Shown here one piece after another: positions 1 to 11,799 of a stretch of 64,000 nucleotides of DNA. The notes under the pieces are model-generated. The model had not been told where the DNA came from, did not search any database, and saw only the letters and a program-made list of their open reading frames with translations. Every line of letters starts with the position of its first letter. Position 1 is the stretch's first letter. Location: NCBI GenBank assembly GCA_024349245.1, contig JALDNG010002624.1, positions 1 through 64,000 of the forward strand. The letters run 5' to 3'. Source of the DNA: Neodontobutis hainanensis. Its lineage: Eukaryota; Chordata; Actinopteri; Gobiiformes; Odontobutidae. Both the position numbers and the translations under genes were made by a program.

Positions 1-1310
1 GTAACCAAACTGATGTGTGAAACAACTAAAGTCCTCAAACTCTGCAGGCAGACTCAAGTCATGGTTGCCATAACAATTACTAAGTTTGGTTAGAAAATAT
101 TAAAGCATTGCAGAGATATAGCCTGACTTTAATTTTTGAGCGCATTAAGTCAAATTCATTTGCACGGTATTCGCAAACGGTTTGACTAATCAACTTAATT
201 CTCATAACTCTTTGTCAGCATGGTCTGAAGATGTTATGATTCAATTTTGGTAAAAATTCGGACAAACGGTGTGGGAGGAGTTCGAAAAAGTAGGTTTTTA
301 AAGAAAGACAACATGGCAAACAGGAAGCGTTTGTCGAATAGGACATATTTGTTATCTGTGCTCTCGGCTTGATCCAGTGAACACAAGACCATTTGTTTTA
401 CAATAGGGTAACGGAATCAAAAGTTATTAGCATATTTGTGAATTTGGGTTATAACTTTTGACCACAAGGTGGCGCTGCCCCAAAACTTTGAGTACCTTCA
501 GGGCTTGATGTCGAAGACACATACCAAGTTTCATAATGATGCGGCAATGCGTTCAAAAAATATAGCACTTTTTGACAATATTCATAATGGCCGACTCTCA
601 AAATGGCCGATATGGGAAAATTTGGTATTGCAGGACTCGGCATGACGCACTGAATCTAAAGAGACCAGTTTTATGATTTTTGGCAAAAGCGTTCAGAAGA
701 TATAAGCAAATAATTCACTTTTTATATCTCCTGACCACTAGGAGGCGCTGCGCCAAAACTCTGCAGGCATCCTCAAACATGGTTGCCATAACACGTACTA
801 AGTTTGGTTGGAATATGTTAAAGCATTGCAGAGATATACCCCAACATTTATTTTTGTGCGCACTAAGTCGAATTTATTTGCGCGGTATTTGACAACGGTT
901 TGAAGAATCAACTTTATTCTCATAACTTTTAGTCAGCATAGTCTGAAGATGATCTGGTTCAATTTTCATAAAAATCGGGCTACGGCCTAGGAGGAGTTCG
1001 CAAAAGTACGTTTTTAGAAAATTCAAAATGGCGGAAAAACTATCATGGCGGAAAATGACGTCATAGGGTGCAATCGAATCGGCATGAGCTAAGGAATCAG
1101 AGGAAAAAGAATTTTAATTCTAGGCCTTACGGTTCAAAAGTTATTAACATAAACATAAGTCCGACTTTGGACAGTTGGTGGCGCTAGAGGATTAAGGTAG
1201 ACACTTCAGATTGGTTAGGATGACAGCTCACACTGTCCACTATTAGTGTACCAAATTTCACAACTTTTTAGCATACGGTTCTATGGGCTGCCATAGACTT
1301 ACATTGCAGG

Positions 1311-1341
<31 letters not shown>

Positions 1342-1443
1342 GAAATCTAACGAATACAATAGGGTCACGCACCTTCGGTGCTTGGCCCTAATAATAAGAA
1401 ATCTAACGAATACAATAGGGGCTGCGCAGCGGTGCTTGGCCCT
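1..1443 (+). repeat. Array unit 0 (5'-truncated by window edge)
   Basis: The window opens inside a unit, just before module 1, with the GTAACCAAACTGATG subrepeat end. CTCF-like motifs sit near 460 and 738, the CRE palindrome at 1056-1063. The 3' end is of type A (CTGCCATAGACTTACATTGCAGG), followed by (TAA)n and two 55-bp hairpin tails (about 1340-1443), the second with a shortened stem. Confidence 0.85.
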
Positions 1444-2094
1444 AAATATAGCTGCAAGCAGCCATGACGGGCCAAGCACTAGGCCGGCATTCAATCTCAT
1501 GCCGACATAGCCGGCAGCATCAGACCAACGGCAGTAAGCATATAAAGAAATTTCAATAAGACTTCAGTCTAAATGGCTGAAAAATCATCAATACGGTCTT
1601 TAGCACTTTGATTGAATGGTTTATCACGGCCCAGACGCAGTAACCAAACTGATGTGTGAAACAACTAGAGTGCTCAAACTCTGCAGGCAGACTCAATGTG
1701 TTAATGGCCGGCAGCATCAGACCAATGGCAGTAAGCATCTAAAGACATTTCAGTAAGACTTCAGTCTAAATGGCCAAAAATCATCAATACGGTCTTTAGC
1801 ACTTTGATTTAATGGTTTATCACGCCCAATCCAGAGGCAGCGCTGTAACCAAACTGATGTGTGAAACAACTAGAGTCCTCAAACTCTGCAGGCAGACTCA
1901 ATGTGTTGATGGCTGGCAGCATCAGACCAATGGCAGTAAGCAGTTAAAGACATTTCAATAAGACTTCAGTCTAAATGGCCAAAAATCATCAATACGGTCT
2001 TTAGCACTTTGATTGAATGTGTTCAGTAACCAAACTGATGTGTGAAACAACTAGAGTGCTCAAACTCTGCAGGCAGACTCAATGTGTTGATGGT

Positions 2095-2206
2095 GGCAGC
2101 ATCAGACCAATGGCAGTAAGCAGTTAAAGACATTTCAGTAAGATTTCAGTCTAAAAGTCTTATTGAAATGTCTTTAGATGCTCACTGCCGTTGGTCTGAT
2201 GCTGCC
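2095..2206. repeat. Foldback (inverted repeat) of array units, reference copy
   Basis: The end of a subrepeat (GGCAGCATCAGACCAATGGC...) meets its own reverse complement (...TTGGTCTGATGCTGCC) around a short loop, TTTCAGTCTAAAAG. The arms are about 49 bp with few mismatches and extend weakly into CATGCCGACATAGC-type sequence. The same structure occurs at 6150-6262, 18769-18880, 22651-22762, 24827-24938, 27013-27124, 38759-38871 and 40748-40858, always followed by the same ~190-bp segment that begins CATGAGCTTTAATGC. It arose by inversion of a unit 5' end. Confidence 0.85.
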
Positions 2207-2952
2207 GCTTATGTCGGCATGAGCTTTAATGCTCAAAACGTTATACAGTATGTTTAGACAGTTTACAACTTAAATTGTGAAAAACTAAATCGGCAGTTCT
2301 AACAAAACCAAGACTACTCAAATGCCCAGGTAACAGCATCGCTAATGGTCCAGCTCCTATGTAATACGTTATGTTATGTAATTCCCTATTTTCTAAGACT
2401 ATTGGCAGTCTCAGAAATGCCCAGTAAGCCATCTATGGTCTTTAGCACTTTGATTGAATGGTTTATCACGGCCGACCTAGAGGCAGCGCAGTAACCAAAC
2501 TGATGTGTGAAACAACTAAAGTCCTCAAACTCTGCAGGCAGACTCAAGTCATGGTTGCCATAACAATTACTAAGTTTGGTTAGAAAATATTAAAGCATTG
2601 CAGAGATATAGCCTGACTTTAATTTTTGAGCGCATTAAGTCAAATTCATTTGCACGGTATTCGCAAACGGTTTGACTAATCAACTTAATTCTCATAACTC
2701 TTTGTCAGCATGGTCTGAAGATGTTATGATTCAATTTTGGTAAAAATCGGACAAACGGTGTGGGAGGAGTTCGAAAAAGTAGGTTTTCGGAAAAAAACAA
2801 CATGGCAAACAGGACGTTTGTCCGAATAGGACATATTTGTTATCTGTGCTCTCGGCTTGATCCAGTGAACACATTAAGACCATTTGTTTTACAATAGGGT
2901 AACGGAATCAAAAGTTATTAGCATATTTATTGATTTGGGTTATAACTTTTGA

Positions 2953-2968
2953 CCACAAGGTGGCGCTG
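2953..2968 (+). promoter_or_regulatory. CTCF-like motif 1 (representative copy)
   Basis: CCACAAGGTGGCGCTG resembles the published CTCF core (CCASYAGRKGGC) with one mismatch. About 22 copies occur in the array, one per body, all on the plus strand. A few copies have lost bases in the core (near 15511, 27871, 41600 and 45578). Binding is inferred from the motif only. Confidence 0.45.
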
Positions 2969-3228
2969 CCCCAAAACTTTTTGAGTACCTTCAGGGCTTG
3001 GTCCCGAAGACACATACCAAGTTTCATAATGATGCGGCAATGCGTTCAAAAAATATAGCACTTTTTGACAATATTCATAATGGCCGACTCTCAAAATGGC
3101 CGATATGGGAAAATTTGGTATCGCAGGACTCGGCATGACGCACTGAATCTAAAGAGACCAGTTTTATGATTTTTGGCAAAAGCGTTCAGAAGATATAAGC
3201 AAATAATTCACTTTTTTATATCTCCTGA

Positions 3229-3244
3229 CCACTAGGAGGCGCTG
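3229..3244 (+). promoter_or_regulatory. CTCF-like motif 2 (representative copy)
   Basis: CCACTAGGAGGCGCTG differs from the CTCF core at one position. It occurs about 22 times, some 275 bp downstream of motif 1 and in the same orientation. A third, weaker relative (GTTGGTGGCGCTAGAGG) lies about 430 bp further on in each unit. Confidence 0.45.
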
Positions 3245-3550
3245 CGCCAAAACTCTGCAGGCATCCTCAAATCATGGTTGCCATAACACGTACTAAGTTT
3301 GGTTAGAATATGTTAAAGCATTGCAGAGATATACCCCAACATTTATTTTTGTGCGCACTAAGTCGAATTCATTTGCGCGGTATTTGACAACGGTTTGAAG
3401 AATCAACTTTATTCTCATAACTTTTAGTCAGCATAGTCTGAAGATGATCTGGTTCAATTTTCGTGAAAATCGGGCTACGGCCTAGGAGGAGTTCGCAAAA
3501 GTACGTTTTTAGAAAATTCAAAATGGCGGAAAAACTATCATGGCGGAAAA

Positions 3551-3558
3551 TGACGTCA
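3551..3558. promoter_or_regulatory. CRE palindrome in array unit (representative copy)
   Basis: TGACGTCA, the full cAMP response element bound by CREB/ATF factors, stands after two ATGGCGG sequences that resemble YY1 sites. The octamer is intact in all 21 copies of this part of the unit. Use by the cell is not shown by the sequence. Confidence 0.5.
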
Positions 3559-3879
3559 TAGGGTGCAATCGAATCGGCTTGAGCTAAGGAATCAGAGGAA
3601 AAAGAATTTTAATTCTAGGCCTTACGGTTCAAAAGTTATTAACAATAAACATAAGTCCAACTTTGGACAGTTGGTGGCGCTAGAGGGATTAAGGTAGACA
3701 CTTCAGATTGGTTAGGATGACAGCTCACACTGTCCACTATTAGTGTACCAAATTTCACAACTTTTTAGCATACGGTTCTATGGGCTGCCATAGACTTACA
3801 TTGCAGGATAATAATAATAATAAGAAGAAGAAGAAATCTAACGATTTCAATAGGGTCTACGCACCTTGCTTGTAATAAT

Positions 3880-5702
3880 AAATATAGCTGCAAGCAGCCA
3901 TGACGGGCCAAACACTAGGCCGGCATTCAATCTCATGCCGACATAGCCGGCAGCATCAGACCAATGGCAGTAAGCATATAAAGACATTTCAATAAGACTT
4001 CAGTCTAAATGGCTGAAAAATCATCAATACGGTCTTTAGCACTTTGATTGAATGGTTTATCACGGCTCGACCAGTAACCAAACTGATGTGTAAAACAACT
4101 AGAGTGCTCAAACTCTGCAGGCAGACTCAATGTGTTGATGGCGGCAGCATCAGACCAATGGCAGTAAGCAGTTAAAGACATTTTAATAAGACTTCAGTCT
4201 AAATGGCTGAAAAATCATCAATATGGTCTTTAGCACTTTGATTGAATGGTTTATCACGGTCAATCCAGAGGCAGCGCTGTAACCAAACTGATGTGTGAAA
4301 CAACTAAGGTCCTCAAACTCTGCAGGCAGACTCAAGTCATGGTTGCCATAACAATTACTAAGTTTGGTTAGAAAATATTAAAGCATTGCAGAGATATAGC
4401 CTGACTTTTATTTTTGAGCGCATTAAGTTGAATTTCATTTGCGCAGTATTCGCAAACGGTTTGACTAATCAACTTAATTCTCATAACTTTTTGTCATCAT
4501 GGTCTGAAGAAGATCTGGTTCAATTTTGGTAAAAATCGGACAAACGGTGTGGGAGGAGTTCAAAAAGTAGGTTTTTAAAGAAAGACAACATGGCAAACAG
4601 GATGTTTGTCCTAATAGGACATATTTGGTATCTGTGCTCTCGGCTTGATCCAGTGAACACATTAAGACCATTTGTTTTACAATAGGTTAACGTAATAAAA
4701 GTTATTAGCATATTTATTGATTTGGGTTATAACTTTTGACCACAAGGTGGCGCTGCCCCAAAACTTTTGAGTACCTTCAGGGCTTGGTCCCAAGACACAT
4801 ACCAAGTTTCATAATGATGCAGCAATGCGTTCAAAAATATAGCACTTTTTGACAATATTCATAATGGCCGACGCTCAAAATGGCCGATATGGGAAAATTT
4901 GGTATCGCAGGACTCGGCATGACGCACTGAATCTAAAGAGACCAGTTTTATGATTTTTGGCAAAAGCGTTCAGAAGATATAAGCAAATAATTCACTTTTT
5001 CATATCTCCTGACCACTAGAGGCGCTGCGCCAAAACTCTGCAGGCATCCTCAAATCTTAGTTGCCAATAACATGTACTAAGTTTGGTTAGAATATGTTAA
5101 AGCATTGCAGAGATATAGCCTGACTTTCATTTTTGTGCGCATTAAGTCAATTTTATTTGCGCGGTATTTCAAAACGGTTTGATGAATCAACTTTCTTCTC
5201 ATAACTTTTTGTCAGCATACTGAAGATGATCTGGTTCAATTTTTCGTGATAATCGGACAAACGGCCTAGGAGGAGTTCGCAAAGTACATTTTTAGAAAAT
5301 TCAAAATGGCGGAAAAACTATCATGGCGGAAAATGACGTCATAGGGTGCAATCGAATCGTCATGAGCTAAGGAATCAGAGGAAAAAGAATTTTAATTCTA
5401 GGCCTTACGGTTCAAAAGTTATTAACATAAACATAAGTCCGACTTTGGACAGTTGGTGGCGCTAGAGGATTAAGGTAGACACTTCAGATTTGTCAGGATG
5501 ACAGCTCACACTGTCCACTATTAGTGTACCAAATTTCACAACTTTTTAGCATACGGTTCTATGGCCTACCATAGACTCCCATGCGAATAATAATAATAAT
5601 AAGAAATCTAACGAATACAATAGGGGCTACGCACCTTCGGTGCTTGGCCCCTAATAATAAGAAATCTAACGAATTCAATAGGGGTCTTGCTTGGCCCCTA
5701 AT
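3880..5702 (+). repeat. Array unit 2
   Basis: Two subrepeats and no foldback. The CRE is at 5334-5341. CTCF-like motif 2 near 5010 has lost one G. The 3' end is type B (CCTACCATAGACTCCCATGCG), with two 55-bp tails at about 5597-5702. Confidence 0.85.
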
Positions 5703-7922
5703 AAATATAGCTGCAAGCAGCAATGACCACAAGGCGGCATTCAAACCTCATGCCGACATGGCCGGCAGCCAGACCGACGGCAGTAAGCATCTAAAGACAT
5801 TTCAGTAAGACTTCAGTCTAAATGGCTGAAAAATCATCAATACGGTCTTTAGCACTTTGATTGAATGGTTTATCACGCCGACCCAGAGGCAGCGCTGATG
5901 TGTGAAACAACTAGAGTGCTCAAACTCTGCAGGCAGACTCAATGTGTTGATGGCGGCAGCATCAGACCAATGGCAGTAAGCATCTAAAAACATTTCAGTA
6001 AGACTTCAGTCTAAATGGCTGAAAAATCATCAATACGGTCTTTAGCACTTTGATTGAATGGTTTATCACGGCCTAACCAGTAACCAAACTGATGTGTGAA
6101 ACAACTAAGGTCCTCAAACTCTGCAGGCAGACTCAATGTGTTGATGGTTGGCACCATCAGATCAATGGCAGTAAGCAGTTAAAGACATTTCAATAAGATT
6201 TCAGTCTAAAAAGTCTTATTGAAATGTCTTTAGATGCTCACTGCCGTTGGTCTGATGCTGCCTTATGTCGGCATGAGCTTTAATGCTCAAAACTTTATAC
6301 AGTATGTTTAGACAGTTTACAACTTAAATTGTGAAAAACTAAATCGGCAGTTCTAACAAAACCAAGACTACTCAAATGCCCAGGTAACAGCATCGCTAAT
6401 GGTCCAGCTCCTATGTAATACGTTATATTATGTAATTCTCATTTTCTAAGACTCTTGGCAGTCTCAGAAATGCCCAGTAAGCCATCTATGGTCTTTAGCA
6501 CTTTGATTGAATGGTTTATCACGGTCGACCTAGAGGCAGCGCAGTAACCAAACTGATGTGTGAAACAACTAAAGTCCTCAAACTCTGCAGGCAGACTCAA
6601 GTCATGGTTGCCATAACAATTACTAAGTTTGGTTAGAAAATATTAAAGCATTGCAGAGATATAGCCTGACTTTAATTTTTGAGCGCATTAAGTCAAATTC
6701 ATTTGCACGGTATTCGCAAACGGTTTGACTAATCAACTTAATTCTCATAACTCTTTGTCAGCATGGTCTGAAGATGTTATGATTCAATTTTGGTAAAAAT
6801 CGACAAACGGTGTGGGAGGAGTTCGAAAAAGTAGGTTTTAAAGAAAACAACATGGCAACAGGACGTTTGTCCGAATAGGACATATTTGTTATCTGTGCTC
6901 TCGGCTTGATCCAGTGAACACATTAAGACCATTTGTTTTACAATAGGGTAACGGAATCAAAAGTTATTAGCATATTTATTGATTTGTGGTTATAACTTTT
7001 GACCACAAGGTGGCGCTGCCCCAAAACCTTTTGAGTACCTTCAGGGCTTGGTCCCAAGACACATACCAAGTTTCATAATGATGCGGCAATGCGTTCAAAA
7101 AATATAGCACTTTTTGACAATATTCATAATGGCCGACTCTCAAAATGGCCGATATGGGAAAATTTGGTATTGCAGGACTCGGCATGACGCACTGAATCTA
7201 AAGAGACCAGTTTTATGATTTTTGGCAAAAGCGTTCAGAAGATATAAGCAAATAATTCACTTTTTTATATCTCCTGACCACTAGGAGGCGCTGCGCCAAA
7301 ACTCTGCAGGCATCCTCAAATCATGGTTGCCATAACACGTACTAAGTTTGGTTGGAATATGTTAAAGCATTGCAGAGATATACCCCGACATTTAATTTTG
7401 TGCGCACTAAGTCGAATTTATTTGCGCGGTATTTGACAACGGTTTGAAGAATCAACTTTATTCTCATAACTTTTAGTCAGCATAGTCTGAAGATGATCTG
7501 GTTCAATTTTCGTGAAAATCGGGCTACGGCCTAGGAGGAGTTCGCAAAAGTACGTTTTTAGAAAATTCAAAATGGCGGAAAAACTATCATGGCGGAAAAT
7601 GACGTCATAGGGTGCAATCGAATCGGCTTGAGCTAAGGAATCAGAGGAAAAAGAATTTTAATTCTAGGCCTTACGGTTCAAAAGTTATTAACATAAACAT
7701 AAGTCCAACTTTGGACAGTTGGTGGCGCTAGAGGGATTAAGGTAGACACTTCAAATTTGTTAGGATGACAGCTCACACTGTCCACAGTGTACCAAATTTC
7801 ACAACTTTTTAGCATACGGTTCTATGGGCTGCCATAGACTTACATTGCAGGATAATAATAATAATAAGAAGAAGAAGAAATCTAACGATTTCAATAGGGT
7901 CTACGCACGGTGCTTGGCCCCT
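5703..7922 (+). repeat. Array unit 3 (foldback type)
   Basis: Three subrepeats with the foldback at 6150-6262 and its ~190-bp companion segment to about 6490. The 5' end belongs to the AAACCTC/ACATGGCC subfamily. The CRE is at 7600-7607. The 3' end is type A with one shortened 55-bp tail. Confidence 0.85.
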
Positions 7923-9818
7923 AAATATAGCTGCAAGCAGCAATGACGGGCCAAGCACAAGGCCGCATTAAACCTCATGCCGACATGGCCGGCAGCATCA
8001 GACCAACGGCAGTAAGCATATAAAGACATTTCAATAAGACTTCAGTCTAAATGGCCGAAAAATCATCAATACGGTCCTTAGCACTTTGATTGAATGGTTT
8101 ATCACGTCCGATCCAGAGGCAGCGCAGTAACCAAACTGATGTGTTGATGGCCGCAGCATCAGACCAACGGCAGTAAGCAGTTAAAGACATTTCAATGAGA
8201 CTTCAGTCTAAATGGCTGAAAAATCATCAATACGGTCTTTAGCACTTTGATTGAATGGTTTAACACGGTCGACCTAGAGGCAGCGCTGTAACCAAACTGA
8301 TGTGTGAAACAACTAGAGTGCTCAAACTCTGCAGGCAGACTCAATGTGTTGATGGCTGGCAGCATCAGACCAATGGCAGTAAGTATCTAAAGACATTTCA
8401 ACAAGACTTCAGTCTAAATGGCTGAAAAATCATCAATATGGTCTTTAGCACTTTGATTGAATGGTTTATCACGGTCGACCTAGAGGCAGCGCTGTAACCA
8501 AACTGATGTGTGAAACAACTAGAGTGCTCAAACTCTGCAGGCAGCCTCAAGTCATGGTTGACATAACACGTTACTAAGTTTGGTTAGAAAATATTAAAGC
8601 ATTGCAGAGATATAGCCTGACTTTTATTTTGTGCGCATTAAGTTGATTTCATTTGCACGGTATTCGCAAACGGTTTGACGAATCAACTTTCTTTTAATAA
8701 CTTTTTGTCATCATAGTCTGAAGAAGATCTGGTTCAATTTTGGTGAAAATCGGACAAACGGTGTGGAGGAGTTCGAAAAAGTAGGTTTTTAAAGAAAGAC
8801 AACATGGCAAACAGGACGTTTGTCCGAATAGGACATATTTGGAATCTGTGCTCTCGGCTTGATCCAGTGAACACATTAAGACCATTTGTTTTACAATAGG
8901 TTAACGAATAAAAAGTTATTAGCATATTTATTGATTTGGGTTATAACTTTTGACCACAAGGTGGCGCTGCCCCAAAACTTTTGAGTACCTTCAGGGCTTG
9001 GTCCCGAAGACACATACCAAGTTTCATAATGATGCAGCAATGCGTCAAAAAATATAGCACTTTTTGACAATATTCATAATGGCCGACTCAAAATGGCCGA
9101 TATGGGAAAATTTGGTATCGCAGGACTCGCATGACGCACTGAATCTAAAGAGACCAGTTTTATGATTTTTGGCAAAAGCGCTCAGAAGATATAAACAAAT
9201 AATTCAGTTTTTCATATCTCCTGACCACTAGGAGGCGCTGCGCCAAAACTCTGCAGGCATCCTCAAATTTTAGTTGCAATAACATGTACTAAGTTTGGTG
9301 AGAATATGTTAAAGCATTGCAGAGATATAGCCTGACTTTCATTTTTATGCTCATAAAGTCAATTTTATTTGCGCGGTATTCGAAAACGGTTTGACGAATC
9401 AACTTTCTTTTAATAACTTTTAGTCAACATAATCTGAAGATGATCTGGTTCAATTTTCGTGATAATCGGACAAACGGCCTAGGAGGAGTTTGCAAAAGTA
9501 CATTTTTTAGAAAATTCAAAATGGCGGAAAAACTATCATGGCGGAAAATGACGTCATAGGGTGCAATCGAATCGTCATGAGCTAAGGAATCAGAGGAAAA
9601 AAGAATTTTAATTCTAGGCCTTACGGTTCAAAAGTTATTAACATAAACATAAGTCCGACTTTGGACAGTTGGTGGCGCTAGAGGGATTAAGGTAGACACT
9701 TCAGATTTGTCAGGATGACAGCTCACACTGTCCACTTTTAGTGTACCAAATTTCACAACTTTTTAGCATACGGTTCTATGGCCTACCATAGACTCCCATG
9801 CGGAATAATAATAATAAT
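7923..9818 (+). repeat. Array unit 4
   Basis: Three subrepeats with the private markers GGTCCTTAGC, TGGTTTAACACGG and TTTCAACAAGACTTC, which recur only in units 15, 19 and 20. The CRE is at 9549-9556. The 3' end is type B, unlike those three relatives, so this unit is mosaic. No 55-bp tail; it ends in (TAA)n. Confidence 0.85.
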
Positions 9819-11799
9819 AAATATAGCTGCAAGCAGCCATGACGGGGCCAAGCACTAGGCCGGCATTCAATCTCATGCCGACATAGCCGGCAGCATCAGA
9901 CCAACGGCAGTAAGCATATAAAGACATTTCAATAAGACTTCAGTCTAAATGGCTGAAAAATCATCAATACGGTCTTTAGCACTTTGATTGAATGGTTTAT
10001 CACGGTCGACCAGTAACCAAACTGATGTGTGAAACAACTAGAGTGCTCAAACTCTGCAGGCAGACTCAATGTGTTGATGGCTGGCAGCATCAGACCAATG
10101 GCAGTAAGCATATAAAGACATTTCAATAAGACTTCAGTCTAAATGGCTGAAAAATCATCAATACGGTCTTTAGCACTTTGATTGAATGGTTTATCACGTG
10201 CCAATCCAGTAACCAAACTGATGTGTGAAACAACTAGAGTGCTCAAACTCTGCAGGCAGACTCAATGTGTTGATGGCTGGCAGCATCAGACCAATGGCAG
10301 TAAGCAGTTAAAGACATTTCAATAAGACTTCAGTCTAAATGGCTGAAAAATCATCAATATGGTCTTTAGCACTTTGATTGAATGGTTTATCACGCCCAAT
10401 CCAGAGGCAGCGCAGTAACCACACTGATGTGTGAAACAACTAAGGTCCTCAAACTCAGCAGGCAGACTCAAGTCATGGTTGACATAACACGACTAAGTTT
10501 GGTTAGAAAATATTAAAGCATTGCAGAGATATAGCTTGACTTTTATTTTTGTGCGCACTAAGTTGATTTCATTTGCGCAGTATTCGACAACGGTTTGACG
10601 AATCAACTTTCTTTTAATAACTTTTTGTCATCATAGTCTGAAGAAGATCTGGTTCAATTTTGGTGAAAATCGGACAAACGGTGTGGGAGGAGTTCGAAAA
10701 AGTAGGTTTTTAAAGAAAGACAACATGGCAAACAGGATGTTTGTACGAATAGGAAATATTTGGTATCTGTGCTCTCGGCTTGATCCAGTGAACACATTAA
10801 GACCATTTGTTTTACAATAGGTTAACGTAATAAAAAGTTATTAGCATATTTATTGATTTGGGTTATAACTTTTGACCACAAGGTGGCGCTGCCCCAAAAC
10901 TTTTTGAGTACCTTCAGGGCTTGGTCCCGAAGACACATACCAAGTTTCATAATGATGCGGCAATGCGTTAAAAATATAGCACTTTTTTGACAATATTCAT
11001 AATGGCCGACTCAAAATGGCCGATATGGGAAAATTTGGTATCGCAGGACTCGGCATGACGCACTGAATCTAAAGAGACCAGTTTTATGATTTTTGGCAAA
11101 AGCGTTCAGAAGATATAAGCAAATAATTCACTTTTTCATATCTCCTGACCACTAGGAGGCGCTGCGCCAAAACTCTGCAGGCATCCTCAAATCTTAGTTG
11201 CAATAACATGTACTAAGTTTGGTGAGAATATGTTAAAGCATTGCAGAGATATAGCCTGACTTTCATTTTTATGCGCATTAAGTCAATTTTATTTGCGCGG
11301 TATTCGAAAACGGTTTGACGAATCAACTTTCTTTTAATAACTTTTAGTCAGCATAGTCTGAAGATGATCTGGTTCAATTTTCGTGATAATCGGACAAACG
11401 GCCTAGGAGGAGTTCGCAAAAGTACATTTTTAGAAAATTCAAAATGGCGGAAAAACTATCATGGCGGAAAATGACGTCATAGGGTGCAATCGAATCGTCA
11501 TGAGCTAAGGAATCAGAGGAAAAAAGAATTTTAATTCTAGGCCTTACGGTTCAAAAGTTATTAACATAAACATAAGTCCGACTTTGGACAGTTGGTGGCG
11601 CTAGAGGGATTAAGGTAGACACTTCAGATTTGTCAGGATGACAGCTCACACTGTCCACTTTTAGTGTACCAAATTTCACAACTTTTTAGCATACGGTTCT
11701 ATGGCCTACCATAGACTCCCATGCGGAATAATAATAATAATAATAATAATAAGAAATCTAACGAATACAATAGGGGCTACGCATTTTGTGCTTGGCCCT
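9819..11799 (+). repeat. Array unit 5
   Basis: Three subrepeats, no foldback, CRE at 11472-11479, type B 3' end. It ends with a long (TAA)n and one 55-bp tail (about 11750-11799) whose loop reads GCATTTTGTGC in place of the usual TTCG-capped stem. Confidence 0.85.

Larger units (their letters stand above)
1444..3879 (+). repeat. Array unit 1 (reference unit, foldback type)
   Basis: This unit has four subrepeats, the last one after the foldback. The foldback is at 2095-2206 and is followed by the ~190-bp segment to about 2430. Module 1 starts near 2520. CTCF-like motif 1 is at 2953-2968, motif 2 at 3229-3244 and motif 3 at about 3668-3686. Module 2 runs from about 3253. YY1-like ATGGCGG occurs near 3522 and 3540, the CRE at 3551-3558. 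The 3' end is type A with one degenerate 55-bp tail (about 3825-3875). Confidence 0.85.

Noticed and set aside
1283..1510. Frame with a poly-asparagine run (also near 28692)
   Set aside because: The run is the (AAT)n microsatellite at the unit end read in one frame. It is not a protein tract.
2028..2055. Hammerhead-ribozyme-like CTGATG...GAAAC in every subrepeat
   Set aside because: Only three bases separate the two core boxes, leaving no stem II, and I see no convincing stem I and III pairing. Probably chance.
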